Shown: positions 8,782 through 16,936, counted from the stretch's first letter. The stretch is 33,633 bases of DNA from an uncultured Bacteroidota bacterium (GCA_903887005.1 CAISOH010000037.1:1-33633); one strand, 5' to 3'. Notes: a model not told the origin generated them from the sequence alone. A program made the numbers and translations.

Positions 8782-8875
8782 AAAGCATTTAGTATTAAGC
8801 AATGTAATAACCTGAAAAAATTAAAGCAATATACTGATAAGGTTTCATTCAATAATATTGTATTTTCGCTATTAC

Positions 8876-9970
8876 ATGAAATTAATACTACAAAAACTAT
8901 TCCTTCCTTTTGTAATTCTGTTTATTTCTTTTATTGCAATGGGGCAGGAAGGCAGGTCATCACCTGAATGGGAACAAATGTACACAAATGCAAAAAGAGA
9001 CCTGGACCATGGTAACCTGGAGGATGCTATTGTAACTTACAGGCAAGCTATACAACTTGCTCCCGGCAATATTATTTTATATAAAGGTCTTGGTAAAGCC
9101 CTTTACCTAAATGGTAAATTCAAAGAAGCGGAACAAATATTAACACAATTGATCAATGAAACTGTTACAGATGAGGAATTTTACAGATTATTGGCTGCAA
9201 GTCAAACTGCACAAAATGAAACAAAATCAGCAACAGTTACATTAAAAAAAGGGCTGGCACGTTTTCCAGGTTCTGGCCTGCTGTATCATGAATTGGGGAA
9301 GCAATATAATAATAAACCGGGAGCCGCACTTAACGCATTGCTTGATGGTATTCTTAAAGAACCGGGATACCCGGAAAATTATTATGAAGCAGCCCGTGTT
9401 TATCTCAGTTCAGATAAAGTATTTTGGGGATTGCTTTATGGAGAGATTTTCCTATATATGGAGCATGATACTACTGGTGATGATGAGTTAAAAAGGATGT
9501 TGTTCAAAGGTTATAAAACAATGTATGGTAATTTGTCGCAAGATGCGTTACCTGAATATGGAAAGGCAGCAAATAAATCGCCTGCAACAACTTTTGAAGA
9601 TGCGGTAATGCAGGTTTATTCATTGCTTACCCCGGTTATCAGCGATGGCATCACAACTGGAAATCTTACAATGATACGGACCCGCTTCCTGATGGATTGG
9701 TTTCCGGCATATGGCGATAAATATCCTTTTTCCCTGTTTTCTTATGAGGACAACCTCGTAAGAAGCGGCCATTTTGACATATGCAACCAATGGATGTTTG
9801 GCAAAGCAGAAAATGCGCCTCAATATGAAGCATGGAATAATTTTCATGAAGGCGATGTTGCCCGTTTCCTGAAATGGAAGGCTGCCAATAAACTTCATCC
9901 GCTTTCAAACGATTTTTATAATAACAGGAATATGGATGAGTTGTTTAATAAAAAGAACAAAAAATTGTAG
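8876..9970 (+). CDS. Secreted TPR-repeat protein
   Basis: The ATG at 8876 is chosen over a TTG at 8858 because it puts a clean signal peptide at the N-terminus (MKLILQKLFLPFVILFISFIAMGQ, residues 1-24). It is followed by tetratricopeptide repeats from about residue 30 to 165 (AKRDLDHGNLEDAIVTYRQAIQLAPGN; YKGLGKALYLNGKFKEAEQIL; GLLYHELGKQYNNKPGAALNALLDGI). The remaining 190 residues are helical and unassigned. The product of 364 residues is probably periplasmic. It precedes the SurA-like gene on the same strand by 195 bp, which may reflect a shared role in envelope protein handling, but the gap is long enough for a separate promoter. No catalytic motif is visible. Confidence 0.8.
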   Translation: MKLILQKLFLPFVILFISFIAMGQEGRSSPEWEQMYTNAKRDLDHGNLEDAIVTYRQAIQLAPGNIILYKGLGKALYLNGKFKEAEQILTQLINETVTDEEFYRLLAASQTAQNETKSATVTLKKGLARFPGSGLLYHELGKQYNNKPGAALNALLDGILKEPGYPENYYEAARVYLSSDKVFWGLLYGEIFLYMEHDTTGDDELKRMLFKGYKTMYGNLSQDALPEYGKAANKSPATTFEDAVMQVYSLLTPVISDGITTGNLTMIRTRFLMDWFPAYGDKYPFSLFSYEDNLVRSGHFDICNQWMFGKAENAPQYEAWNNFHEGDVARFLKWKAANKLHPLSNDFYNNRNMDELFNKKNKKL

Positions 9971-10123
9971 GCCCTGTTTAATGAGGTAAGGAATCCTCAA
10001 TATAAATAATGGTTATAATGCTCTGAAATATTGGATATGTAGTTCTGACCAAAATTCCTGCTATACAAAATAAATATAAAAGTTAAAATGTCGCCGGCAT
10101 TCGCATATAGGCGGCAAATAAAC

Positions 10124-10131
10124 TATTTTTG
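10124..10131 (+). promoter_or_regulatory. Candidate -7 box of the SurA-like gene
   Basis: TATTTTTG matches TAnnTTTG. A transcript start near 10138 would lie between the upstream ATG (10088) and the ATG at 10166, which favours the latter as the real start. No -33 box is recognisable. Confidence 0.35.
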
Positions 10132-10165
10132 TCACTTTCACATTTTTACTTGCCTGTTTATAATC

Positions 10166-11554
10166 ATGATTTTCAATAGCAGATTTATTGTACAGTTTGG
10201 CAGGATATGCACACTGGGTATGTTTTTGTTTTGCAGCTATTCACTATCCGCACAGGAAAGCGCTGATAAAATAATAGCCGTGGTTGGACGTAACCGGATA
10301 ATATTAAAATCTGACCTGGAATTGCAGGCTGCCCAGGCAAGGATGCAGGACCCGAATTTTAATGAACAAAGCAAGTGCCTGATGCTGCAGCAAATGATCC
10401 TCCAGAAAATGCTGCTGGAGCAGGCGGAAAGAGACAGCGTGATGGTAACAGAAGAAGATGTGGAAGGCCAGCTTGATAACCGTCTCCGGTATTTTATACA
10501 GTTGTATGGCTCAAAAGAAAAACTGGAACAAGCTTCCGGTAAAACTATATACCAGATTAAAGAACAGTACCGGGAAGATATAAAAGAACAAATGATAGCT
10601 GAAAAACTACAGGGTACTATACTTGAAAACACCAAGACGACACCTGCGGAAATAGAGGCCTTTTATAAAAAAATACCTGTGGACAGCCTACCCTTTTTCC
10701 CGGCTACTATAGAAGTTGGACAAATAGTAATAGACCCTCCTGTAAACCCGGAAATGGATGACCATGCCCATGAAAGACTGGAGGAGATCCGCAAGAAAAT
10801 AGTAACAGAGGGCAAAAGCTTTGAAACTATGGCTATGATCAACAGTGATGATCCTGGAAGCAGGGACAATGGCGGAAGGTATGATGGCGTTACCCGTAAC
10901 GGGCCATGGGCCGCGGAATTTGTGGCCGCCACTTTTAAGCTGCAAAACGGAGAAATTTCCCCTATCATTAAAACTAAATTTGGCTATCATATCATTCAAA
11001 TGATACAACGCAAGGGCGATGAGGCAGATATCAGGCATATTCTCATCAGGCCGGAAGTTACCTCAGGAGATTTCCAGAAATCACTTCATAAACTCGACAG
11101 TGTAAGAGAATTATTGGTTTCCGGGAAAATGACATTCCAGGAGGCAGTAGGTAAATTCTCAACCGATGAAGCCGCAAAGCGCACCGGCGGCATGATAGCA
11201 GACCCGCAAACAGGCAATACGGTGCTGGACATGACTAAACTCGACGCGGGTATGGTACTCTTAATTGACAGCATGAAGCAGGGAAATTTTTCCGCACCGC
11301 ATATTTTTATTACTGACCAGCACGAACGCTCCTGCCGTATTGTATTTCTCAGAAGCAGGACCAGCCCTCATAAAGCCAATCTGAAAGAAGATTACGGCAG
11401 GATACAGGAAGTGGCGCTTGCCCAGAAAAAACAATTAAAGATCCAGCATTGGGTAGAGACTAAGTTACCTTCTTTTTACCTCAAAATTGCTCCTGAATAC
11501 CAGAACTGTGAAGTGCTGAAAACCTGGCGCACCAGCAGCGACAGTATTAAGTAA
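10166..11554 (+). CDS. SurA-like periplasmic peptidyl-prolyl isomerase
   Basis: Related to SurA/PpiC chaperones, which escort outer-membrane proteins across the periplasm and catalyse prolyl isomerisation. From the ATG at 10166 the product has 462 residues with a signal peptide (about 1-30, ending SLSAQ). The upstream ATG (10088) would put 26 unrelated residues in front of it. The SurA_N-type helical region (DKIIAVVGRNRIILKSDLE onward) spans about 33-155. Two parvulin domains follow: about 165-270 (FGYHIIQMIQRKGDEADIRHILIRP junction) and a more degenerate one about 275-380 (FSTDEAAKRTGGMI). The order SurA_N-parvulin-parvulin fits SurA, but without a tool I would not transfer the symbol. It lies downstream of the TPR gene on the same strand. 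Confidence 0.88.
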   Translation: MIFNSRFIVQFGRICTLGMFLFCSYSLSAQESADKIIAVVGRNRIILKSDLELQAAQARMQDPNFNEQSKCLMLQQMILQKMLLEQAERDSVMVTEEDVEGQLDNRLRYFIQLYGSKEKLEQASGKTIYQIKEQYREDIKEQMIAEKLQGTILENTKTTPAEIEAFYKKIPVDSLPFFPATIEVGQIVIDPPVNPEMDDHAHERLEEIRKKIVTEGKSFETMAMINSDDPGSRDNGGRYDGVTRNGPWAAEFVAATFKLQNGEISPIIKTKFGYHIIQMIQRKGDEADIRHILIRPEVTSGDFQKSLHKLDSVRELLVSGKMTFQEAVGKFSTDEAAKRTGGMIADPQTGNTVLDMTKLDAGMVLLIDSMKQGNFSAPHIFITDQHERSCRIVFLRSRTSPHKANLKEDYGRIQEVALAQKKQLKIQHWVETKLPSFYLKIAPEYQNCEVLKTWRTSSDSIK

Positions 11555-11728
11555 TTTCATGGAATTGGGAATTAGTAATTGGTAATTGGGATTGTGCAGC
11601 ATGACCGGATATTTCAACGTATCCTGAGCCTATTTGTAATTTCATGGAATTGGGGATTAATAATTGGGAATTTGGATTGTGCTGACATAACCGGATATTT
11701 CAATTTACCCTGAGCCTATTTGTAATTT
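11551..11728. repeat. 86-bp tandem repeat, two copies plus start of a third
   Basis: Two copies (11551-11635 and 11636-11721) share the order GTAATTTCATGGAATTGGG, an AATTGGGAATT-rich core, GGATTGTGC, a near-identical ACCGGATATTTCAA, and CCTGAGCCTATTT. A third begins with GTAATTT at 11722. The first copy begins at the stop codon of the SurA-like gene. The third stops where a transposase remnant begins, so the repeat appears to fill the gap between a gene end and an insertion scar. Confidence 0.7.
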
Positions 11729-12007
11729 GGAAGGCAGATTGGTCAGTCCACCAGAATAGATGCGCTGATGACCATCAATGAAGAAAAATGAAGCTTCCTG
11801 TTCTCCATCTGCAGCATCGGCATGGTACCAATGGTCTATTAGTTTTTTGTTGAGTTCCTGTGCATGTTTTTGTTCGCACAGCATGTTTATTTTTTCCCGC
11901 AGGCACCTGACTTCAGGGATACGGTCAAGTCCGATTATCCTGCCTATTTCCCCTGGCTTGCATTGCTTGAGTTGCTCGGGATTTTTTATACGTGCAAGCG
12001 CCATCAT
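11726..12007 (-). pseudogene. Internal fragment of a transposase
   Basis: About 94 codons on the minus strand resemble an internal block of a widespread long bacterial transposase family. The recognised pieces are ARIKNPEQLKQCKPGEIGRI, LGLDRIPEVRCLREKI-like text and FFFIDGHQRIYSGGLTNLPSK, which correspond to the VDGHvRvYhG segment with an Asp thought to belong to the catalytic core. The N-terminal part before MALARIKN and everything after LPSK are missing. The reading frame runs into the 86-bp repeat for the last six codons and stops at 11705. It cannot encode a functional transposase. The family recognition is from memory of conserved text and was not searched. Confidence 0.7.
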
Positions 12008-12056
12008 TGAGGTGCAAGGTTTTTGAGGGTTAAGCTCTTTAAGGTCATTAACTCAA

Positions 12057-12142
12057 GCCCTGAAGAGGCGAAATATGAATAGCGATGGGCAACGCCCATC
12101 GGAACAAAACAAACCTTACCGAGCACTGAAGGGGCGAAATAT
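12057..12142. repeat. REP-like element: paired boxes flanking a perfect hairpin
   Basis: Two near-identical 20-bp boxes (GCCCTGAAGAGGCGAAATAT at 12057-12076 and GCACTGAAGGGGCGAAATAT at 12123-12142) lie 66 bp apart. Between them is a perfect 8-bp inverted repeat, CGATGGGC (12083-12090) and GCCCATCG (12094-12101), around a 3-nt loop. A conserved box followed by a GC-rich hairpin, beside transposase debris, resembles dispersed REP/MITE-type repeats of Bacteroidota genomes. Only genome-wide counting would show that it is repeated. Confidence 0.6.
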
Positions 12143-12405
12143 ACTAAGGTAATTGCAATTTCATTCATTAGTTTATGACATTGTGTTAAAGCCTCTATCC
12201 CTTTACGTTGAAAATAAATATTGCGCTCAAATTCAAGCGGGAGAAGAGATTCAACTCCTTCAGCAGACTTTAATTAATGACGTTACCTCCCGGTATTTAC
12301 ATCCAGATCTGAAATCCCCTAACCAAAACCAAAACGGGAATTCCCGTATTCTTATAGAAAAATAATAAAGCAAATTCTGTTATGAGTAAGTTCATTTTGA
12401 TAATC

Positions 12406-12413
12406 TATCTTTG
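12406..12413 (+). promoter_or_regulatory. Candidate -7 box of the PNPOx-fold gene
   Basis: TATCTTTG matches TAnnTTTG and lies 20 bp before the ATG at 12434. No -33 element is obvious. Confidence 0.4.
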
Positions 12414-12433
12414 GAAATTCACATAATCATTTC

Positions 12434-12991
12434 ATGGGCAAGTTTCACGATACTATCCAGGATCATCATAAAGCATTTATTGAACAGCAAAAAATGTTCT
12501 TTGTAAGCACAGCGCCATTGGGCCCTGAAGGACACATTAATCTATCACCAAAGGGGATGGACAGTTTCAGGGTGCTTTCCCCTGCCCGTGTTGCCTATAT
12601 GGACATTGTTGGCAGCGGCAATGAAACGTCGGCACATATATTAGAGAATGGCAGAATAACTTTTATGTTTTGTGCTTTTGAAGGGCCACCCAATATTTTG
12701 CGGCTGTATGGCAAAGGAAAAACAATATTGCCTTCAGATGTGGAATGGCCGGAATTATCTGCTCATTTTAAACTGCATCTCGCAACCAGGCAAATTATAG
12801 TTGCTGAAATTCATAAAGTACAAACTTCGTGCGGCTATAGTGTTCCATTGTATGAGTATATGGAAGAAAGAGTCCATGCAGATAAATGGGCGGAAAACAA
12901 GGGTGCCGAAGGCCTTGAAAAGTATAAAATGGAAAAGAATCAAATCTCCATTGATGGGTTGCCAACAGCTCTTTTTCAAATTAAAGGTTGA
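12434..12991 (+). CDS. Pyridoxamine 5'-phosphate oxidase-family (FMN-binding split barrel) protein
   Basis: The 185-residue protein has the N-terminal signature of general PNPOx-like flavoproteins: IEQQKMFFVSTAP, GHINLSPKGMDSFRVLSPARVAYMDIVGSGNET, followed by RITFMFCAFEGPPNILRLYGKG. These proteins bind FMN, or sometimes F420 or heme, in a split barrel. This subgroup is mostly of unknown substrate and is distinct from true PdxH. There is no signal peptide, so it is cytoplasmic. It is transcribed alone, with repeat debris on one side and an orphan sorting-domain fragment on the other. Function beyond probable flavin-dependent redox activity cannot be given. Confidence 0.85.
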   Translation: MGKFHDTIQDHHKAFIEQQKMFFVSTAPLGPEGHINLSPKGMDSFRVLSPARVAYMDIVGSGNETSAHILENGRITFMFCAFEGPPNILRLYGKGKTILPSDVEWPELSAHFKLHLATRQIIVAEIHKVQTSCGYSVPLYEYMEERVHADKWAENKGAEGLEKYKMEKNQISIDGLPTALFQIKG

Positions 12992-13051
12992 TAATAAGAA
13001 AAACCACAAAATAGCTCATCTGTATCAATTCAACCAAACCCCACCACCTGA

Positions 13052-13237
13052 CTTGTTTCTGTAAAAGGAGTCAAAACAGGCATGGTCACCATTTACAACA
13101 TTACAGACCAGGCATTAAGAGAAGAAAAAATCATAGACAACTTTTCTATTTCAGATTTACCAAATGGCATGTCTTTTATGAAAATATTCAATACAGAGGG
13201 CGGGATGATTTATTGGGATAAAATAGTTAAGTATTAA
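13052..13237 (+). pseudogene. Orphan T9SS C-terminal sorting-domain fragment
   Basis: An open stretch from just after a TGA (13049-13051) to TAA at 13237 reads LVSVKGVKTGMVTIYNITDQ and then about 40 more residues including FSISDLPNGMSFMKIFNTEG and ending KIVKY. This matches the second half of a type A T9SS sorting domain (VxIYNxxGQ ... LPNGxYFlKi ... KIVKx). The first ATG is at 13082, giving at most 51 codons and no signal peptide or passenger domain. It is therefore best read as the 3' remnant of a lost secreted protein gene. The Gly of the usual ITGQ is Asp here. Confidence 0.65.
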
Positions 13238-13264
13238 ATCCCCGCAATGCCTACTTCCTGTCGC

Positions 13265-13294
13265 AGGTGAGCCTCCTTTTTCAGGGACTCACCT
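13265..13294. other. Inverted repeat downstream of ftsE
   Basis: AGGTGAG (13265-13271) pairs with CTCACCT (13288-13294); inside, TCC and GGA can add three pairs after a bulge. It lies about 95-125 bp beyond the ftsE stop and about 30 bp beyond the sorting-domain remnant. It lacks a T-run on either strand, so an intrinsic terminator is not certain. Confidence 0.4.
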
Positions 13295-13388
13295 TCAAAT
13301 GTGTAAACCTATTTCAGGACAATGCAAATAATCAAATCAGCTAATTATTAAATCAGCTAATCAACATTGAGCCATTAAGCAATTATAT

Positions 13389-14093
13389 TCACACCCCTGC
13401 CGCACTAATCTCTTTTACCATGCCATTTTCGATACGTACTACGCGCGCCGGATATTTCTGTATGATCGTATAGTCGTGCGTGGCCATGATAAAAGCAGTC
13501 TGGTAGTCGCGGCAGATATTGAAGAGCAGTTGCATGATCTCATCAGTGGTATCCGGGTCTAGGTTTCCGGTAGGCTCATCAGCCAATATCAGCTTAGGAT
13601 TATTCAGCAAAGCCCTGGCAATGTCCACACGCTGCTGTTCCCCGCCCGACATTTCATAGGTCATTTTATTACCTTTATTTTTCAATCCTACCTTGGAAAG
13701 AACATTCTCAATCTTTTCTTTCATCAAAGCCTTATCCTTCCATCCGGTAGCTTTCAAAACAAACTCAAGATTATGGTAAACATCCCGGTCGGTAAGCAGC
13801 CTGAAATCCTGAAAAACAATACCCAGATTGCGCCTTAGTAAGGGAATCTTTTGCCAAGTCAGATCTTTAAGATCAAAACCCGCAACATTTCCTTCACCTT
13901 CATTGAGATATAGTTCGCCATACAAGGTTTTCAACAAGCTTGATTTACCTGTTCCGGTTTTGCCAATCATATAAATAAATTCACCTTTATCCACTTCAAG
14001 GTTCACATTATTAAGAACCAGTGTATTACCCTGGTATATATTGGCTTGTTTCAGTGAAACAATATTATTTGAGTTTGAGTCTGAATCCATCAT
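13389..14093 (-). CDS. ftsE: FtsE-like ABC transporter ATP-binding protein
   Basis: FtsE is the cytoplasmic ATPase that, with membrane protein FtsX, signals to cell-wall hydrolases at division. From ATG 14093 (a second ATG follows at 14090) the product has 234 residues. It contains Walker A GKTGTGKS (44-51), a Q-loop in [16 protein letters not shown], the ABC signature MSGGEQQR, Walker [13 protein letters not shown] and the H-loop ATHD. The RLL(T)DR.VY.N text after the Q-loop is characteristic of FtsE over LolD. The open frame extends to 14192, but this would read through the terminator of the upstream gene, so the later start is chosen. No ftsX is adjacent, so assignment is by sequence alone. 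Confidence 0.85.
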   Translation of the reverse strand: MMDSDSNSNNIVSLKQANIYQGNTLVLNNVNLEVDKGEFIYMIGKTGTGKSSLLKTLYGELYLNEGEGNVAGFDLKDLTWQKIPLLRRNLGIVFQDFRLLTDRDVYHNLEFVLKATGWKDKALMKEKIENVLSKVGLKNKGNKMTYEMSGGEQQRVDIARALLNNPKLILADEPTGNLDPDTTDEIMQLLFNICRDYQTAFIMATHDYTIIQKYPARVVRIENGMVKEISAAGV

Positions 14094-14107
14094 CAATTCA
14101 TTTGTAA

Positions 14108-14115
14108 CAAAGATA
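14108..14115 (-). promoter_or_regulatory. Candidate -7 box of ftsE
   Basis: TATCTTTG on the minus strand fits TAnnTTTG and sits between the protease terminator and the ftsE ATG. It implies a leader of only about 10 nt. No -33 box is clear. Confidence 0.35.
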
Positions 14116-14149
14116 ATCTCAAAAACAGAGTATCGGGCATAATCCTTAT

Positions 14150-14182
14150 AAAAAAATGGCTGTCCGTAATTGGAACAGCCAT
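14150..14182 (-). terminator. Intrinsic terminator of the M43 protease gene
   Basis: On the minus strand ATGGCTGT (14182-14175) pairs perfectly with ACAGCCAT (14163-14156). Two more C-G pairs after a bulged T close a six-base loop. A run of T residues begins in the stem base and continues to 14150. It lies about 23 bp after the protease stop codon at 14205 and separates that transcript from ftsE. Confidence 0.85.
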
Positions 14183-14204
14183 TCAAGATCAATATTATGT
14201 TTTA

Positions 14205-16532
14205 TTAATAAACTACAAGCTTCTGGGTATGTGCCTGGTTACCCGTTATTGTCTGTACCATATAAATACCGGCTACTGATATAGCCTTATGAGGTATTTC
14301 AACAGTTACCTGGTTACCAAAAATCTGCTGGCTGGTAGCATAAACCTGTTTACCGGTAATGTCAGTAACAATAATCTTTGCTAAAGTATTATCAGCATCT
14401 TTTATTACAACAAAGGCATCACCATTAGTTGGGTTAGGAACAACTTTTACATCCATATTACCTAACTTAACTTCATTTACAATAGCAGGAAATTCGCTGA
14501 AATATATCCTGTCCATATAAAAATTATTACTGGTTGTGAAACTGCCACCTGATATGTCAAAGTTGCCTGCGCTATTAATAGATACGCCCGGATGATAACG
14601 GAAACGGAATACGGTATAATTGGTTCTTGCCGCAGCAGGAACAGTAATACTCATAGGAGCCCAGTCAGACATTGATGAAGGTGTATAAGCTGAATAAAGG
14701 GTACCTTTATTAATCAACCTGTTTTTGATTACTGAATCCAGTTTGTGCCATGTTTTTGCACCGTCGGTAGAATAATGAATTTCCAACACATCGTTTACAT
14801 CAAAGCTAACGCTGGTGCGCGAAGCTGCCGAATAAAAATAATTAAGGTTGCATTGCTTGCCGGCATAACTTGTAAGATCCATTGGCATACTGAAAAAGTC
14901 GTCAAAATCACCCCATGGATTACCTGTAGGTGAAAATCCCCTGCTATCAAAACCGGTATATTCAATAGAACTGTTATCATAATAACCCACATTGGCATAT
15001 TTCCATTTGAATTCATTATTATAATAGTTGAACATAGGCCATTTTGCGGTATCAATATTATTGAATTCCATCACATAGTCATTCGCAGGTTTACCTGTTG
15101 CATCAGCAACAAATACACTCCTGTTAAATGAAGTTGTGGTAGTTCCGGTATTATTGCCTGTAGCGGCAATAGTAATAGGCACCCAACCCGGAGTGGTAAA
15201 AGCATTACTAAAACTGCTTAATGCATTATTTCCTAAGGATTTCTGAACAGTTGTTTGGCTTGCAGTAACGGAAGGTAATGTTGCGACGCTGCCAAAAGTC
15301 CATGTGATATCTGTTACAGTATCACCCCAGCTTTTATTGATAAAATAAAGACTTGAACCTGGGCATGTAAAATAAGTATTTGTGGAAGAAGAAATGCTGC
15401 TTTTTACTGCAAAATCATTAACAGGGGCCAAGTCTTGCATTGGAACATTAACACCGGTAAAGGCAAGGTTAGTGCTATCCCATAAATTACTCCGTCCACC
15501 AACGCTATTATTCAATGCAGCCCGCATACGTTGAACCTGGCCTTTTGTAAACATTACTTTACAATCAGCATAATTCATGATGTTCTGTTCATTTGCCGAA
15601 TCAGGATAATTTGCCAATGAATCACCTCCGTAAATATCATTGTATATTTTAAAATAATTAGCAGAGCAGATAGTATCATATAAACGGCAACCACCCAAAT
15701 TCCCATCTGTAGGTGGAGTATCATCCACTTCATCATCATCAGTACATGCGCCAGATTTATTTGTTCCGGGGTCATTTGTTTTTCCAAAAGTATGATACAA
15801 ATTAAAAATATGCCCCATTTCATGATCAATACTGCCACCAGTACCACCCGGCGTATTAGTAGCATCATCAATAAAACTATAATTGGAAATTATCCCGTCC
15901 CTAAAAGGATTTGCAGCAGCAGTAGGTGGCATTGTAGCGTAAGCAACTATCATTCCTTTTTTGGGTTGAGCTCCAATACGTTGAATAAACCAGATATTGA
16001 CATAACTTGAAGGAGGCCATTGATCAAATTTCGCATTGTCATCGCCGCCATAAGTCAGGTAATTAAATCTGTGGGTAATACCCTTTGTAGGTTGGCCCAT
16101 TGGATCCTTGTTAGCAAGATGAAACCTGAATTTAGCTTTACCTATGTATGGTTTAAAAGCGTTGATAACTGAAGATACATTATTTTGCATAGAATAAAAC
16201 ATATTCATCTCTGCTATCAGATTGTATATCTTATTATCTGGCAAAAGTTCATTGCCGTAATCATGGATAACATGCACTACTACCGGAATGTCATAATAGT
16301 CTGTATCACTATGGACAGAGGAGGTTTTTTTCCCGAACTTGCTCACATCTTTTTTATTGATATAGGCGTGGATTTCCTTCTCTAATTGCTGTTCAAATTC
16401 AGCGATTTTTGGATTTCCCTGTTTATATTTTTCATACATATCAACAGTAGCGCATGGATTCACAGTTTGCCCAATGCTTTTACCTGTGAATGACAATAGT
16501 CCGAACAATAATAAAAATAAGTTTTTTCTCAT
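14205..16532 (-). CDS. Secreted M43-family zinc metalloprotease with T9SS sorting domain
   Basis: The product has 775 residues from ATG 16532 (the open frame to 16586 adds 18 residues before the signal peptide). Residues 1-21 are a signal peptide (MRKNLFLLLFGLLSFTGKSIG). The catalytic domain contains HEMGHIFNLYH (237-247), matching HExxHxxGxxH-type metzincins except that Asn replaces Gly at the eighth position, and a Met-turn segment NIMNYADC (317-324), as in the pappalysin/cytophagalysin group. A PKD-like region (about 400-490) and a carbohydrate-binding-like beta domain (about 510-690) follow. The last 80 residues are a type A sorting domain (VKVVPNPTNGDAFV ... ITGKQVYA ... AGIYMVQTI ... 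KLVVY). It should be exported by Sec, then by the T9SS whose core is encoded at 1660-7042. A promoter and a terminator flank it as a single-gene unit. Confidence 0.92.
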   Translation of the reverse strand: MRKNLFLLLFGLLSFTGKSIGQTVNPCATVDMYEKYKQGNPKIAEFEQQLEKEIHAYINKKDVSKFGKKTSSVHSDTDYYDIPVVVHVIHDYGNELLPDNKIYNLIAEMNMFYSMQNNVSSVINAFKPYIGKAKFRFHLANKDPMGQPTKGITHRFNYLTYGGDDNAKFDQWPPSSYVNIWFIQRIGAQPKKGMIVAYATMPPTAAANPFRDGIISNYSFIDDATNTPGGTGGSIDHEMGHIFNLYHTFGKTNDPGTNKSGACTDDDEVDDTPPTDGNLGGCRLYDTICSANYFKIYNDIYGGDSLANYPDSANEQNIMNYADCKVMFTKGQVQRMRAALNNSVGGRSNLWDSTNLAFTGVNVPMQDLAPVNDFAVKSSISSSTNTYFTCPGSSLYFINKSWGDTVTDITWTFGSVATLPSVTASQTTVQKSLGNNALSSFSNAFTTPGWVPITIAATGNNTGTTTTSFNRSVFVADATGKPANDYVMEFNNIDTAKWPMFNYYNNEFKWKYANVGYYDNSSIEYTGFDSRGFSPTGNPWGDFDDFFSMPMDLTSYAGKQCNLNYFYSAASRTSVSFDVNDVLEIHYSTDGAKTWHKLDSVIKNRLINKGTLYSAYTPSSMSDWAPMSITVPAAARTNYTVFRFRYHPGVSINSAGNFDISGGSFTTSNNFYMDRIYFSEFPAIVNEVKLGNMDVKVVPNPTNGDAFVVIKDADNTLAKIIVTDITGKQVYATSQQIFGNQVTVEIPHKAISVAGIYMVQTITGNQAHTQKLVVY

Positions 16533-16556
16533 TTGCGGTTTAAAATTATAAAGTTC

Positions 16557-16588
16557 CAAAGTTAAAAAAAATATAACAATATTCACAA
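16557..16588 (-). promoter_or_regulatory. Candidate promoter of the M43 protease gene
   Basis: TAACTTTG on the minus strand (16564-16557) fits the -7 box TAnnTTTG. Twenty bases further upstream, CTTG (16588-16585) fits three of four bases of the -33 TTTG. The predicted transcript start near 16550 leaves a leader of about 18 nt. This is the best two-element promoter match in the window. Confidence 0.5.
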
Positions 16589-16774
16589 GGTTTTGACTTG
16601 TTTTATTTTATGTTTAGTATGTAGTGAAAAATCCTTGTTGTATATAATGACGAGTATTTAGAAAGAAATCTTGGGTATAAATGAAAATATTTTTTTAGAA
16701 ACGGCAAATTGATATATCAATAGTCTATCATGTTGTGATTTTTTTGAAATAATAGTGAAATTTGAAGTGTCAGA

Positions 16775-16807
16775 TTATATTAAAAAGCAATTCGCTTTTT
16801 AATATAA
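16775..16807. other. Perfect 14-bp inverted repeat
   Basis: TTATATTAAAAAGC (16775-16788) and GCTTTTTAATATAA (16794-16807) are exact reverse complements around the loop AATTC. Either strand gives a stem ending in GC with A/T-only arms, like a bidirectional terminator with its U-tract folded into the stem. It lies between divergent genes, where no transcript end is expected unless a small RNA is present. Confidence 0.6.
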
Positions 16808-16936
16808 CTGGTATTTCTATCATATAATTATCCAGCTCCAAATTAGCTTCATTTCTTTTCATTTATGCCTGATTTAATTGCATAATTCTTTTTTGAAATA
16901 ATTGGAATCTTCAAAAATACAAATCCACAATCTCCG

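Larger units (their letters stand above)
12008..12433. other. Intergenic debris after transposase remnant
   Basis: No convincing gene. The 70-codon plus-strand frame at 12153-12365 starts with TTG, has no visible RBS and resembles nothing known to me. The left part carries the REP-like element described separately; the right end carries a candidate promoter box for the PNPOx-fold gene. Confidence 0.5.

Noticed and set aside
10088-10165. Earlier ATG start of the SurA-like protein
   Set aside because: It adds 26 residues in front of a normal signal peptide, and a -7-like box lies inside the extension.
12153-12365. 70-codon plus-strand open frame before the PNPOx-fold gene
   Set aside because: It has a TTG start, no recognisable domain and lies in repeat/transposase debris. 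It may be a worn remnant, but I cannot support a gene.
14094-14192. N-terminal extension of FtsE up to 14192
   Set aside because: It would be translated across the intrinsic terminator of the protease gene and adds residues not found in FtsE; the ATG pair at 14093/14090 is preferred.
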